DNA of 12,594 nucleotides from Betaproteobacteria bacterium. Lineage in GTDB: Bacteria > Pseudomonadota > Gammaproteobacteria > Burkholderiales > SG8-39. Made by a program: the position numbers and the translations under genes. The notes under the pieces were generated by a model. That model saw only the letters and a program-made list of their open reading frames with translations, did no database searches and was not told the origin of the DNA. Numbering within the stretch: position 1 is the first letter of the stretch; every line of letters begins with the position of its first letter. Of this stretch, positions 7,012 to 12,594 are shown piece by piece. Location: positions 1 to 12,594 of the forward strand of contig VGIE01000025.1 of NCBI GenBank assembly GCA_016867955.1, in the 5' to 3' direction.

Positions 7012-7509
7012 CAGCAGCCCCATGACGCGCTGCGCCATGGTCATGGTGGTTGTCACCGGCAGCTGGCAGCTCCAGTCCATGGACTGCACGCGCATGCAGA
7101 TCTTCCATCCCTGCGGCGTGCGGCGCAGCCGGTCCATGTAGCGCAGGCTCATCATCGCCACCTCGTCGTGCGGTGACAGCGCACGCACGCCGAAGGCAAT
7201 GGCATACACCTCGGTGTCGGCGACATCGCCCTCTAGCCGGTCGATCTTGAAATTGCCCATGAAATGAGTGGCGATCTTCGTATGCTGCGTGGCCAGGCGC
7301 GTGAAGAACGGATCGAGCGAATCGGCCATCAGCACGTCGATTCCGCACGCCGGCGGCCGGCTGTGGCAGATCGCCTGCACGTCCGGGGTGAAGCAGTCGA
7401 CCACCTGGGCGCGATTGCCACTGTCCAGGCCCTGGAAATAGCGCACGTGCAGGCTGTGGATCCCGGCGTGGTCCATCAGGTATTGTTGATCGAACCGGAT
7501 TTCCGGCAT
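6994..7509 (-). CDS. SnoaL-like / NTF2-fold protein
   Basis: A 171-residue protein resembling the SnoaL-like domain family (cone-shaped NTF2 fold), whose members include ketosteroid isomerases, polyketide cyclases, epoxide hydrolases and dioxygenase beta subunits. The pattern is an N-terminal helix (IHSLHVRYFQGLDSGNRAQV, 17-36), then a DCFTPDV turn (38-44), a helical segment with FFTRLATQHTK (68-78), then strands THFMGNFKI (81-89), DTEVYAIAFGVRA (98-110) and GWKICMRVQSMDWS (134-147). No signal peptide is seen. Start 7509 is fixed by a strong AAAGGAGG site; longer upstream starts lack one. It faces hyuB tail to tail and is divergent from the transporter. It could be an isomerase, hydratase or hydrolase in the same pathway, or a small-ligand binding protein. 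Fold assignment is moderately sure; activity is unknown. Confidence 0.8.
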   Translation of the reverse strand: MPEIRFDQQYLMDHAGIHSLHVRYFQGLDSGNRAQVVDCFTPDVQAICHSRPPACGIDVLMADSLDPFFTRLATQHTKIATHFMGNFKIDRLEGDVADTEVYAIAFGVRALSPHDEVAMMSLRYMDRLRRTPQGWKICMRVQSMDWSCQLPVTTTMTMAQRVMGLLAGGPG

Positions 7510-7795
7510 TCGAGCCTCCTTTGGCAGCGGGTGACGGGCACACCGCGGAGGAAACCGCGCCGGAGATGGGACGCCGGAAGTGCCATACGGGATCGTTCCC
7601 GCCAAGCGCCGGCGCCGTCGGAAAATATGCTTCGCGATTGAAAGCATTTTCCCGACATTGGCACCCTTTCGGATCGCGCGAAAACGAAGTAGCATCCCGT
7701 GTACGCAAGGCAAGCCAGAGCATTCGAACAGAATTTCGCGGTAGTAACCAGCACTGCCGGATATTGGCTGTCACACACTCTTGGAGGAGGAACGC
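7510..7795. promoter_or_regulatory. Divergent control region of SnoaL-like gene and transporter operon
   Basis: This 286-bp stretch carries no gene. It should hold promoters for both flanking units, but I could not fix a convincing -35/-10 pair for either strand; a TTGGCA at 7658-7663 has no matching -10 at normal distance. The ribosome site GGAGGAGG (7783-7790) serves the binding-protein gene. An A/T-rich inverted repeat (7620-7652) is the most structured element. Confidence 0.45.
7620..7652. promoter_or_regulatory. A/T-rich inverted repeat, candidate operator
   Basis: GGAAAAT-AT-GCTT (7620-7632) is mirrored by AAGC-ATTTTCC (7642-7652), an 11-bp arm pair with a two-base AT bulge in the left arm and about 9 bases between the arms. 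It stands out from the GC-rich surroundings and lies about 145 bases before the binding-protein ATG and 110 before the SnoaL-like start. It may be a regulator binding site shared by both units; no matching regulator is in the window. Confidence 0.35.
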
Positions 7796-8980
7796 ATGAA
7801 GACGAACCAGATCATCCTGCACGCAGCCGTGGCCGCAGCGCTTGCCGCAGGCAGCACGGCGGTATGGGCGCAGGGCAAGAAGGGTGTGGTCAAGATCGGC
7901 ATCAACGAGACCCTGAGCGGCAAGTTCGTCGCCGTGGGTACGCCACCGTCCGTGGCCATTCGCCTCGCCATCCACGAAATCAACGACAAGGGCGGCTTCA
8001 AGGTGGGCGATACCACCTACACCCTCCAGCCGGTCGAAGTGGACAACCGCAGCGAGGGCCCGGGTGTCGTGGCCGGCATGACCAAGCTGATCGAGGACGA
8101 GAAAATCAAGATAATTTTCGGCCCCACCGTGTCGGTGCTGGCCAATCAGGCGCAGGAAATGACCGTACCCGCCAAGGTCATCCACCTCTCGGCCGCCGGC
8201 AGCTGGCAGTCGCTGGGCTATCTGAACGACCCGAAGAAGCCGCTGCTGTTCGGCACGCAGAATCCGCTGAACGCGCTCGCCAGGACTGAGATCGCCGCGG
8301 TCAAGGAACTCGGGGCGAAGAAGGTGGCGTATTTTTCCGCCGATGATGACACCACCAAGGGCAACATGGGGCCGTTCCTCGCCGAGGCCAAGGCAGCCGG
8401 CATCGAGGTGACAACCATCCTCTTTCCCTACGCCACGGCGGACTTCAGCAGCTTCGTGAGCCGCGCCAAGGCGGCCAAGGTGGATTCCATCCACTTCCTG
8501 CATCCGCAGAACTCGGCGCCCAACGTGCTGCGCGCGGCGGTGGAACTGCAAGCCATCCCGAAGGGCTTCTCTGGGCGCCAGACCGGAGCGGCTGCGGCAT
8601 TGAAGCTCGCCATGGGCAAGCCGGTGCCGGTGCCGTATGTGTCGGCGCAGTCCACGCCCGACCTCGACTACCCCTCCACGCCCAAGGTGAAGGCCTACGC
8701 CGAGCGGCTGCGCAACACGGGGATCGATCTGGGCTACAACGTCACCTTCAGCTTCTTCACCTATGACTTCGTGCACATGATGGCGGCGGCCATGACCAAG
8801 GCCGGAACCGTTGACGATACGGCGAAGATCGCCGCGGTGTTCGGCTCGATGACCTATGACGGCGTCGCCGGAAAAATCTGCTTCGCCACCAACCCGCGCG
8901 CGTCGCAGTACGACGGCACGCTGGTCTCGGTGCGCAATGGAAAGGTCTCAGCCAAGCCCGTCCCCAGTCCCTGCAAGTAG
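7796..8980 (+). CDS. ABC transporter periplasmic substrate-binding protein, branched-chain amino acid (LivK/AmiC) type
   Basis: A 394-residue secreted solute receptor of the type I periplasmic binding fold (Peripla_BP_6 group), which delivers a ligand to the LivHM permease encoded downstream. A Sec signal peptide is clear: MKTNQ, then a hydrophobic stretch (6-22) and a likely cleavage after VWA (residue 25). The mature protein starts with the usual VVKIGINETLSGKF strand, and has IFGPTVS and HLSAAGS segments typical of the family. There are only two cysteines, C362 and C393, which could pair near the C-terminus. Start 7796 is chosen from GGAGGAGG 5 bases upstream; an in-frame TTG at 7781 lies inside that site. 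It heads a five-gene operon, with a GC hairpin after its stop. Liv-type receptors bind amino acids, amides, urea or aromatic and dicarboxylic acids, so the ligand is left open; the hyuAB and CoA-ligand genes suggest an amide or organic acid. Confidence 0.93.
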   Translation: MKTNQIILHAAVAAALAAGSTAVWAQGKKGVVKIGINETLSGKFVAVGTPPSVAIRLAIHEINDKGGFKVGDTTYTLQPVEVDNRSEGPGVVAGMTKLIEDEKIKIIFGPTVSVLANQAQEMTVPAKVIHLSAAGSWQSLGYLNDPKKPLLFGTQNPLNALARTEIAAVKELGAKKVAYFSADDDTTKGNMGPFLAEAKAAGIEVTTILFPYATADFSSFVSRAKAAKVDSIHFLHPQNSAPNVLRAAVELQAIPKGFSGRQTGAAAALKLAMGKPVPVPYVSAQSTPDLDYPSTPKVKAYAERLRNTGIDLGYNVTFSFFTYDFVHMMAAAMTKAGTVDDTAKIAAVFGSMTYDGVAGKICFATNPRASQYDGTLVSVRNGKVSAKPVPSPCK

Positions 8981-8989
8981 GCACGTGTA

Positions 8990-9015
8990 CCGCCCCGGCT
9001 GAGACTCCGGGGCGG
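8990..9015 (+). terminator. GC hairpin after the binding-protein gene (attenuator or mRNA-stability element)
   Basis: CCGCCCCGG (8990-8998) and CCGGGGCGG (9007-9015) form a perfect 9-bp stem with an 8-base loop, beginning 10 bases after the binding-protein stop. There is no T run, so full termination is unlikely. Hairpins here are common in importer operons, where they protect the upstream message and leave more binding protein than permease. A further G/C-rich self-complementary run (near 9027-9038) follows. Confidence 0.6.
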
Positions 9016-9079
9016 CTGGCCGGAGCCGGGGGGCCCCGCCTCCCGCGCATGAGCAACTCCGCATGGCGGGAGAATTGGT

Positions 9080-9958
9080 TTGAACGAGCAGGTCACGGTA
9101 TTTCTGCAGCATGCGTTCAACGGCATCAGCATGGGTGCCGTGTACGCCCTGATCGCGGCGGGGATCACACTGGTATACGGACTGTCCCGCATCATCCATT
9201 TCGCCGTCGGCGAACTGGTGATGCTGGGAGCATTCATCGCCCTCTCGGTCTGGAACTGGAGCGGCGAGTTCTGGCTGGGGCTGGCCGTGGCGGTGCCGGC
9301 GCTGGCGCTGATCGGCCTCGTCACCGAACGCGCGGTGTTCCGCTTCACCCTGCGCGAGCCCCTCACCGGCTTCATCGTCTCGCTCGGGCTGATCCTCATC
9401 CTGCAGGGCACCGCGGTGGAGATCTGGTCGCCCAACCCGCAGTACTCGCAGCCGCCACTGGAAGGCTCGTGGGACGTTGCCGGCGTGCTGCTGCGCAAAC
9501 AGGCAGTAGTTAACTTCGCCATCGTCGTCGCCGTGCTGGCCCTCTGTTACCTCGTGCTGATGAAGACCACCTTCGGCAAGTCGCTGCGCGCGGTGTCGGA
9601 TGACCCCGGCGCGGCCGCGCTGATGGGCATCCCGGTGCGCACCATCATCATGACCACCTTCGTCATCGGCTCGGCGCTGGCCGGCATCGCCGGCTGGATG
9701 GTGCTGACCCTGGGTCTGATCACGCCCTTCGTCGGCGCCATCTACGTGCTGCGTGGCTTCGCCGTAGCGCTGATCGGCGGCCTGGGCAACATCCAGGGTG
9801 CGGCACTGGCGGGCATCGGACTGGGCGTGGCCGAAAGCCTGGCCGCCGGCTACGTCGGGCCCGGGTGGACCGATGCCTATGTGTTCGGTGCCGTGGTGCT
9901 CATCCTGCTCTGGCGGCCGACCGGCCTCGCTGGCGGTTCGGAAGGCGCCAAGCTGTGA
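9080..9958 (+). CDS. livH: Branched-chain-type ABC transporter permease LivH
   Basis: A 292-residue inner-membrane permease of the LivH family. The family opening FLQHAFNGISMGAVYALIAA (8-27) is followed by TLVYGLSRIIHFAVGELVMLGAF (30-52), further hydrophobic helices, and the cytoplasmic coupling loop GKSLRAVSDDPGAAALMGI (166-184) that contacts the ATPases. The C-terminal segment has GLGNIQGAALAGIGLGVAES (234-253). The start is TTG at 9080: GGGAGA (9068-9073) lies 6 bases upstream, and the next in-frame ATG (9131) would remove part of the first conserved helix. The gap from the binding protein is 99 bases and contains a hairpin. Its stop overlaps the livM start (GTGA). The protein pairs with LivM; substrate range is set mainly by the receptor and is unknown here. 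Confidence 0.94.
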   Translation: MNEQVTVFLQHAFNGISMGAVYALIAAGITLVYGLSRIIHFAVGELVMLGAFIALSVWNWSGEFWLGLAVAVPALALIGLVTERAVFRFTLREPLTGFIVSLGLILILQGTAVEIWSPNPQYSQPPLEGSWDVAGVLLRKQAVVNFAIVVAVLALCYLVLMKTTFGKSLRAVSDDPGAAALMGIPVRTIIMTTFVIGSALAGIAGWMVLTLGLITPFVGAIYVLRGFAVALIGGLGNIQGAALAGIGLGVAESLAAGYVGPGWTDAYVFGAVVLILLWRPTGLAGGSEGAKL

Positions 9959-10947
9959 GCACCGCCACCTCCGGCGGAGCGCGCGTGCTGTCGCGGATCG
10001 CGCCCTATCTCGGGGTCATCGCGCTGGGCGGGTTCGCGCTGCTGCTGCCGCAGGCACAGCTCAGCGGGCAGGTGATGAGCCTGGCCACGGGAGCGGTCAT
10101 CTACTCCATCGCTGCCGCGGGTTTGGGCTTTCTCTGGGGCCAGAGCGGCCAACTCACGCTCGCGCACTCCTCGGTGTTCGGCATCGGCGCCTACGCCGCC
10201 GCCGTGGGCGCAAAGCACTTCGGACTCGATTTCGTGACCGCGTTTCCGTGGAGCATCGGCCTCAGCCTGGTCGCCGGCGCGCTGATCGCGCTGCCCAGCT
10301 TGCGCACCAGCGGCCATTACTTCGTCATCCTCACCTTCGCCGTGGGCGAGGTCATCACCGTCATCGAGATGCGCCTCGAATCGATCACTGGCGGCGTCAA
10401 CGGCATCACCGCACTGCCCGGAGCGCAGACGCTGTTCGGTCTGCGCATCGGAGGCCGCACCGACTACTACTTGGTGGTGGTCGGGTTTGCCGTCGTCGTC
10501 TTCCTCATCCTGCTCGCGCTCATCCGCAGCCGCTGGGGCATCCTCCTGCGCGGCATGCGCGAGAACGAGGACCTGTCGCGCTCGCTCGGCGTCAACGTTG
10601 CTCTGCATCGCCTCATTGCCTTCGCGCTCGCAGGCGCGGTGGCGGGTCTCGCCGGTCACCTGTACATGTACTTCGTGAAGTCGATCGCCCCCGAGTCGTT
10701 TACCTCGCACCTGTCTATCATCTTCCTGCTGGTGGTGCTGCTAGGCGGCAAGACCTTTCTTCTAGGCCCCATCATCGGATCGGTGGTGTACGTATTCGTG
10801 CCTGAATTCCTCGGCCTGTCGCCGGTGCGCAGCCAGATTGCATTCGGCGTCATCCTGGTGATCATGATCCTGCTAGCGCCGGGCGGCCTGATGAGCCTAC
10901 CGGGGCGGGCCATGGCGCGGCTGCGCGCGCGCAAGAAAACGGCATGA
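9955..10947 (+). CDS. livM: Branched-chain-type ABC transporter permease LivM
   Basis: A 330-residue inner-membrane permease, partner of LivH. Conserved parts are GLGFLWGQSGQLTLAHSSVF (56-75) with GIGAYAAA (76-83), the helix pair around SLRTSGHYFVILTFAVGEV (115-133), TGGVNGI (145-151), the coupling loop SRWGILLRGMRENEDLSRSL (192-211) followed by GV, the LLGGKTFLLGPIIGS region (262-276) and the terminal LLAPGGL (306-312). The start is GTG at 9955, which overlaps the livH TGA by 3 bases (GTGA), with GGAAGG about 9 bases upstream; longer in-frame starts run backward into livH and are not family-like. The end overlaps livG (ATGA), so the genes are translationally coupled. The positively charged tail (RARKKTA) is cytoplasmic. 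Length is typical. Confidence 0.94.
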   Translation: MSTATSGGARVLSRIAPYLGVIALGGFALLLPQAQLSGQVMSLATGAVIYSIAAAGLGFLWGQSGQLTLAHSSVFGIGAYAAAVGAKHFGLDFVTAFPWSIGLSLVAGALIALPSLRTSGHYFVILTFAVGEVITVIEMRLESITGGVNGITALPGAQTLFGLRIGGRTDYYLVVVGFAVVVFLILLALIRSRWGILLRGMRENEDLSRSLGVNVALHRLIAFALAGAVAGLAGHLYMYFVKSIAPESFTSHLSIIFLLVVLLGGKTFLLGPIIGSVVYVFVPEFLGLSPVRSQIAFGVILVIMILLAPGGLMSLPGRAMARLRARKKTA

Positions 10948-11675
10948 GTGCTCTGCTCTCAACGCAGGCACTGTCCAAGCACTTCGACGGTGTGCGCGCG
11001 CTGGGACCGGTGGACTTCCGTGTCGATCCCGGCGAAATCGTCGGCATCATCGGCCCCAATGGCTCTGGCAAGACCACCTTCTTCAACGTCGTCACCGGCT
11101 TCATGCGACCCACTGCGGGCCGGGTGTTCTGGCAGGGCGCGGACATCACCGGCGTGGCCGCGCACCGGCGCGCGCGCCTGGGGCTGGTGCGCACCTTCCA
11201 GGAGAAGATGGTGTTTCCCGGCACGTCGGTGCGCGAGAACGCGCAGCTGGCGCTGATCCAGCGTGGCATGCGCGACCTCAGCGACGCCGCCGTGGCCCCA
11301 GCGCTCGACTACGTCGGGTTGCCGCTGCGCACGCTCGACCAGCAGGCGGGCGACCTGTCCTGGGGCCAGTGCCGCCTGCTCGGCATGGCGCTGGGGCTGG
11401 TGCTGAAGCCACGCATCGTGCTGCTCGACGAGCCCTTCGCGGGCCTCAACCGCATTGCCGCCGCACTGGTCACGACCATGCTGCGCCGGCTCAAGCATGA
11501 CGGCATCGGCGGTGTCATCGTCGAGCACGAGATGAGCCTGCTGCTGCCCCTGTGCGACCGCGTGGTGGTGTTCGCTAACGGCCAGATCCTCGCCGAGGGC
11601 GCGAGCGAAGAGATCCTCAAACGCGACGACGTGCGTGCCGCCTACTTCGGAGTCGAGACCCTTGCTCGAGATTGA
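10944..11675 (+). CDS. livG: Branched-chain-type ABC transporter ATP-binding protein LivG
   Basis: A 243-residue ATPase that powers the LivHM permease. Walker A is GPNGSGKT (37-44), the Q-loop glutamine is Q86 in RTFQ, the signature is LSWGQCR (138-144), Walker B is VLLDEP (159-164) with catalytic E163, and the switch histidine is H195 in VEHE. The signature deviates slightly from the usual LSYGQQR by tryptophan and cysteine, which should be tolerated. Family-typical TGFMRPTAG (51-59) and EGASEEIL (218-225) are present. The ATG at 10944 overlaps the livM TGA (ATGA). The C-terminus overlaps the start of livF by 14 bases. Everything needed for activity is visible. Confidence 0.94.
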   Translation: MSALLSTQALSKHFDGVRALGPVDFRVDPGEIVGIIGPNGSGKTTFFNVVTGFMRPTAGRVFWQGADITGVAAHRRARLGLVRTFQEKMVFPGTSVRENAQLALIQRGMRDLSDAAVAPALDYVGLPLRTLDQQAGDLSWGQCRLLGMALGLVLKPRIVLLDEPFAGLNRIAAALVTTMLRRLKHDGIGGVIVEHEMSLLLPLCDRVVVFANGQILAEGASEEILKRDDVRAAYFGVETLARD

Positions 11676-12414
11676 CGACCTCGAAGTGCGCTTCGGCCAC
11701 GTGCACGCGCTGCGTGGTGTCACGCTTGAAGCGGCGCGCAGCGAAGTTCTGGTGCTGATCGGACCCAACGGTGCCGGCAAGAGCACGGTCCTCAATTCCG
11801 TGTCGGGCCTCTGCGAGCCGTCGTCGGGACGCGTGCGCATCGAAGGCGCCGACCTCACCGGCCACAGCCCGCGCGAGGTGGTCCGCGCCGGCGTCACGCT
11901 GGTACCGCAGGGCCGGCGTCTGTTCGGCTCCATGTCGGTGCGCGAGAACCTGGAACTGGGCGCCTACACGCACAAGGGTGAGCGCAACGCGCAGGCGAAA
12001 ACCGTCAACAAGATCGCGCGCTGGGCGGAGTTTTTTCCAGAGGTGGGACAGCGCCTCTCCACCCAGTCCTCGTTGCTGTCAGGCGGCCAGCAGCAGATCG
12101 TCGCCATCATCCGCGGGCTGATGTCGGAACCGCGTATGCTGATGATGGACGAGCCCTCCATCGGCCTGGCGCCGATCGTGGTCAAGCGCATCGGCGAGGA
12201 GATCCGGCGCCTTAACCGCGAATCGGGCATTGGCATCGTGATGGTGGAGCAGAACGTCGAGTTCGCCCTCACCGTGGCCGATCGCGTGGCCATCCTGGTT
12301 CACGGAAGAGTGGTACACGTCGCCCCGCCCGCGGCGCTGCGCGACCCGGCGCTGCTCGCGCATTATTTCTTCGGGGATGCGTCGGCGCCCCCTCCCACGG
12401 GGGGCAAGACATGA
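11662..12414 (+). CDS. livF: Branched-chain-type ABC transporter ATP-binding protein LivF
   Basis: The second ATPase of the importer, 250 residues with the chosen start. Walker A is GPNGAGKS (34-41), Q-loop Q83 in VPQ, signature LSGGQQQ (139-145), Walker B MLMMDEPSIGLAP (159-171) with E164, and the H-loop position is glutamine (Q197 in VEQN), as is usual in LivF. The family also shows RRLFGSMSVRENLELGAY (85-102). I prefer TTG at 11662 because GGAG (11649-11652) precedes it by 9 bases and the protein then begins MLEIDDLEVRFG, as relatives do; an upstream GTG at 11635 would add 9 residues but lacks a ribosome site. The gene overlaps livG by 14 bases. The tail after HYFFGD (Ala/Pro/Gly-rich, 240-250) is not conserved. 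It closes the transporter operon. Confidence 0.93.
   Translation: MLEIDDLEVRFGHVHALRGVTLEAARSEVLVLIGPNGAGKSTVLNSVSGLCEPSSGRVRIEGADLTGHSPREVVRAGVTLVPQGRRLFGSMSVRENLELGAYTHKGERNAQAKTVNKIARWAEFFPEVGQRLSTQSSLLSGGQQQIVAIIRGLMSEPRMLMMDEPSIGLAPIVVKRIGEEIRRLNRESGIGIVMVEQNVEFALTVADRVAILVHGRVVHVAPPAALRDPALLAHYFFGDASAPPPTGGKT
12387..12405 (+). terminator. GC hairpin at the end of livF
   Basis: GCCCCC (12387-12392) pairs with GGGGGC (12400-12405) with a 7-base loop, just inside the last codons of livF. There is no T tract after it, so it is at most a weak terminator or stability element, and it could be a by-product of the Pro/Gly-rich tail codons. Confidence 0.25.
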
Positions 12415-12519
12415 GCATTCGCCATGTTCCCATCGGCGATTCTTGGCGGCGCCGAGGTGACCGGCATCGACTGTGCGCAGTCCACGGGCGGATTCCAGGT
12501 TAATGCGGCCATGGCCTGA
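12411..12519 (+). pseudogene. Possible remnant of a TauD/TfdA-family dioxygenase start
   Basis: An ATG at 12411 overlaps the livF stop (ATGA), the arrangement used throughout this operon, and reads MSIRHVPIGDS before going out of frame and stopping at TAA 12501. The next frame, open to TGA 12517, reads LGGAEVTGIDCAQ and then FQVNAA. Joined, the two pieces resemble the N-terminus of TauD/TfdA Fe(II)/2-oxoglutarate dioxygenases, which typically have an (L)GAEVTG(I/V)D motif near residue 15. A one-base insertion or two-base deletion near 12441-12444 would explain the break. After about 35 residues no frame continues the family to the window edge, so it looks truncated as well. The match is by eye and short. 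A functional downstream gene beyond the window is not excluded. Confidence 0.35.
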
Positions 12520-12594
12520 GGCTGCGACGTCGCGGAGCCCGATCCGTGGCCATTGCGCCCGCCCCCCGTGATGATCGCCTGCAACCGCCAGCCG
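12520..12594. other. Right edge, no recognisable gene
   Basis: No plus-strand frame gives a recognisable protein here, and minus-strand frames are short and mirror the GC-rich sequence without a known motif or ribosome site. It may be further decay of the TauD-like remnant or the edge of a gene outside the window. Confidence 0.4.

Noticed and set aside
7659..7664. TGGCAC resembling a sigma54 -24 element
   Set aside because: There is no TTGC-like -12 element at the required spacing.
6965..8776. 603-codon minus-strand open frame spanning the SnoaL-like gene and the binding-protein gene
   Set aside because: It is out of frame with the SnoaL-like gene and antisense to the binding protein; no domain is visible.
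10959..11933. Minus-strand open frame opposite livG and livF
   Set aside because: Antisense to two ATPases with complete Walker, signature and switch motifs.
1..12594. CRISPR arrays, insertion sequences, tRNA and rRNA genes, attachment sites
   Set aside because: I saw no regularly spaced repeats, transposase-like frames, terminal repeats or structural RNA signatures on reading both strands by eye; this is not a computed search.

Overview
The window is GC-rich DNA with strong G/C preference at third codon positions, dense short-spaced operons and several GTG/TTG starts. The gene content is a branched-chain-type ABC importer, CaiB/BaiF CoA-transferases, a CitE-like lyase, an ATP-dependent hydantoinase pair and a probable TauD remnant. 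This fits an accessory catabolic region of a high-GC proteobacterium, most likely a betaproteobacterium of the Burkholderiales. The taxon is an inference from gene content and style; there is no rRNA or other marker gene.

Layout. (1) 1-2562, minus strand: a three-gene operon read right to left, consisting of a CitE/HpcH-type CoA-thioester lyase (2562-1612), a complete class III CoA-transferase (1602-436), and the N-terminal part of a second, divergent CoA-transferase-like protein (434-1) cut by the window edge. (2) 2563-3122: a 560-bp divergent control region with a sigma70-like promoter, several short dyads and a compact GC hairpin, but no convincing gene. (3) 3123-6981, plus strand: hyuA and hyuB, the two subunits of a hydantoinase/oxoprolinase-family enzyme, separated by an unusually long 187-bp gap holding palindromes. 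(4) 6994-7509, minus strand: a SnoaL/NTF2-like small protein, convergent with hyuB and divergent from the transporter. (5) 7510-7795: a divergent promoter region with an A/T-rich inverted repeat. (6) 7796-12414, plus strand: substrate-binding protein, livH, livM, livG and livF, a complete importer with overlapping gene ends and a GC hairpin after the binding-protein gene. (7) 12411-12594: a start-like remnant resembling a TauD/TfdA dioxygenase N-terminus, broken by a frameshift and stops.

Working model (inference): the importer brings in a small polar or amide-like organic compound. HyuAB opens or carboxylates it at the expense of ATP, the CoA-transferase pair activates the resulting acid as a CoA thioester, and the CitE-like lyase splits that thioester into an acyl-CoA and an oxo-acid for central metabolism. 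The SnoaL-like protein may be an extra hydratase, isomerase or hydrolase step. The substrate cannot be named from sequence. No regulator gene, tRNA, rRNA, insertion sequence or CRISPR array was seen.
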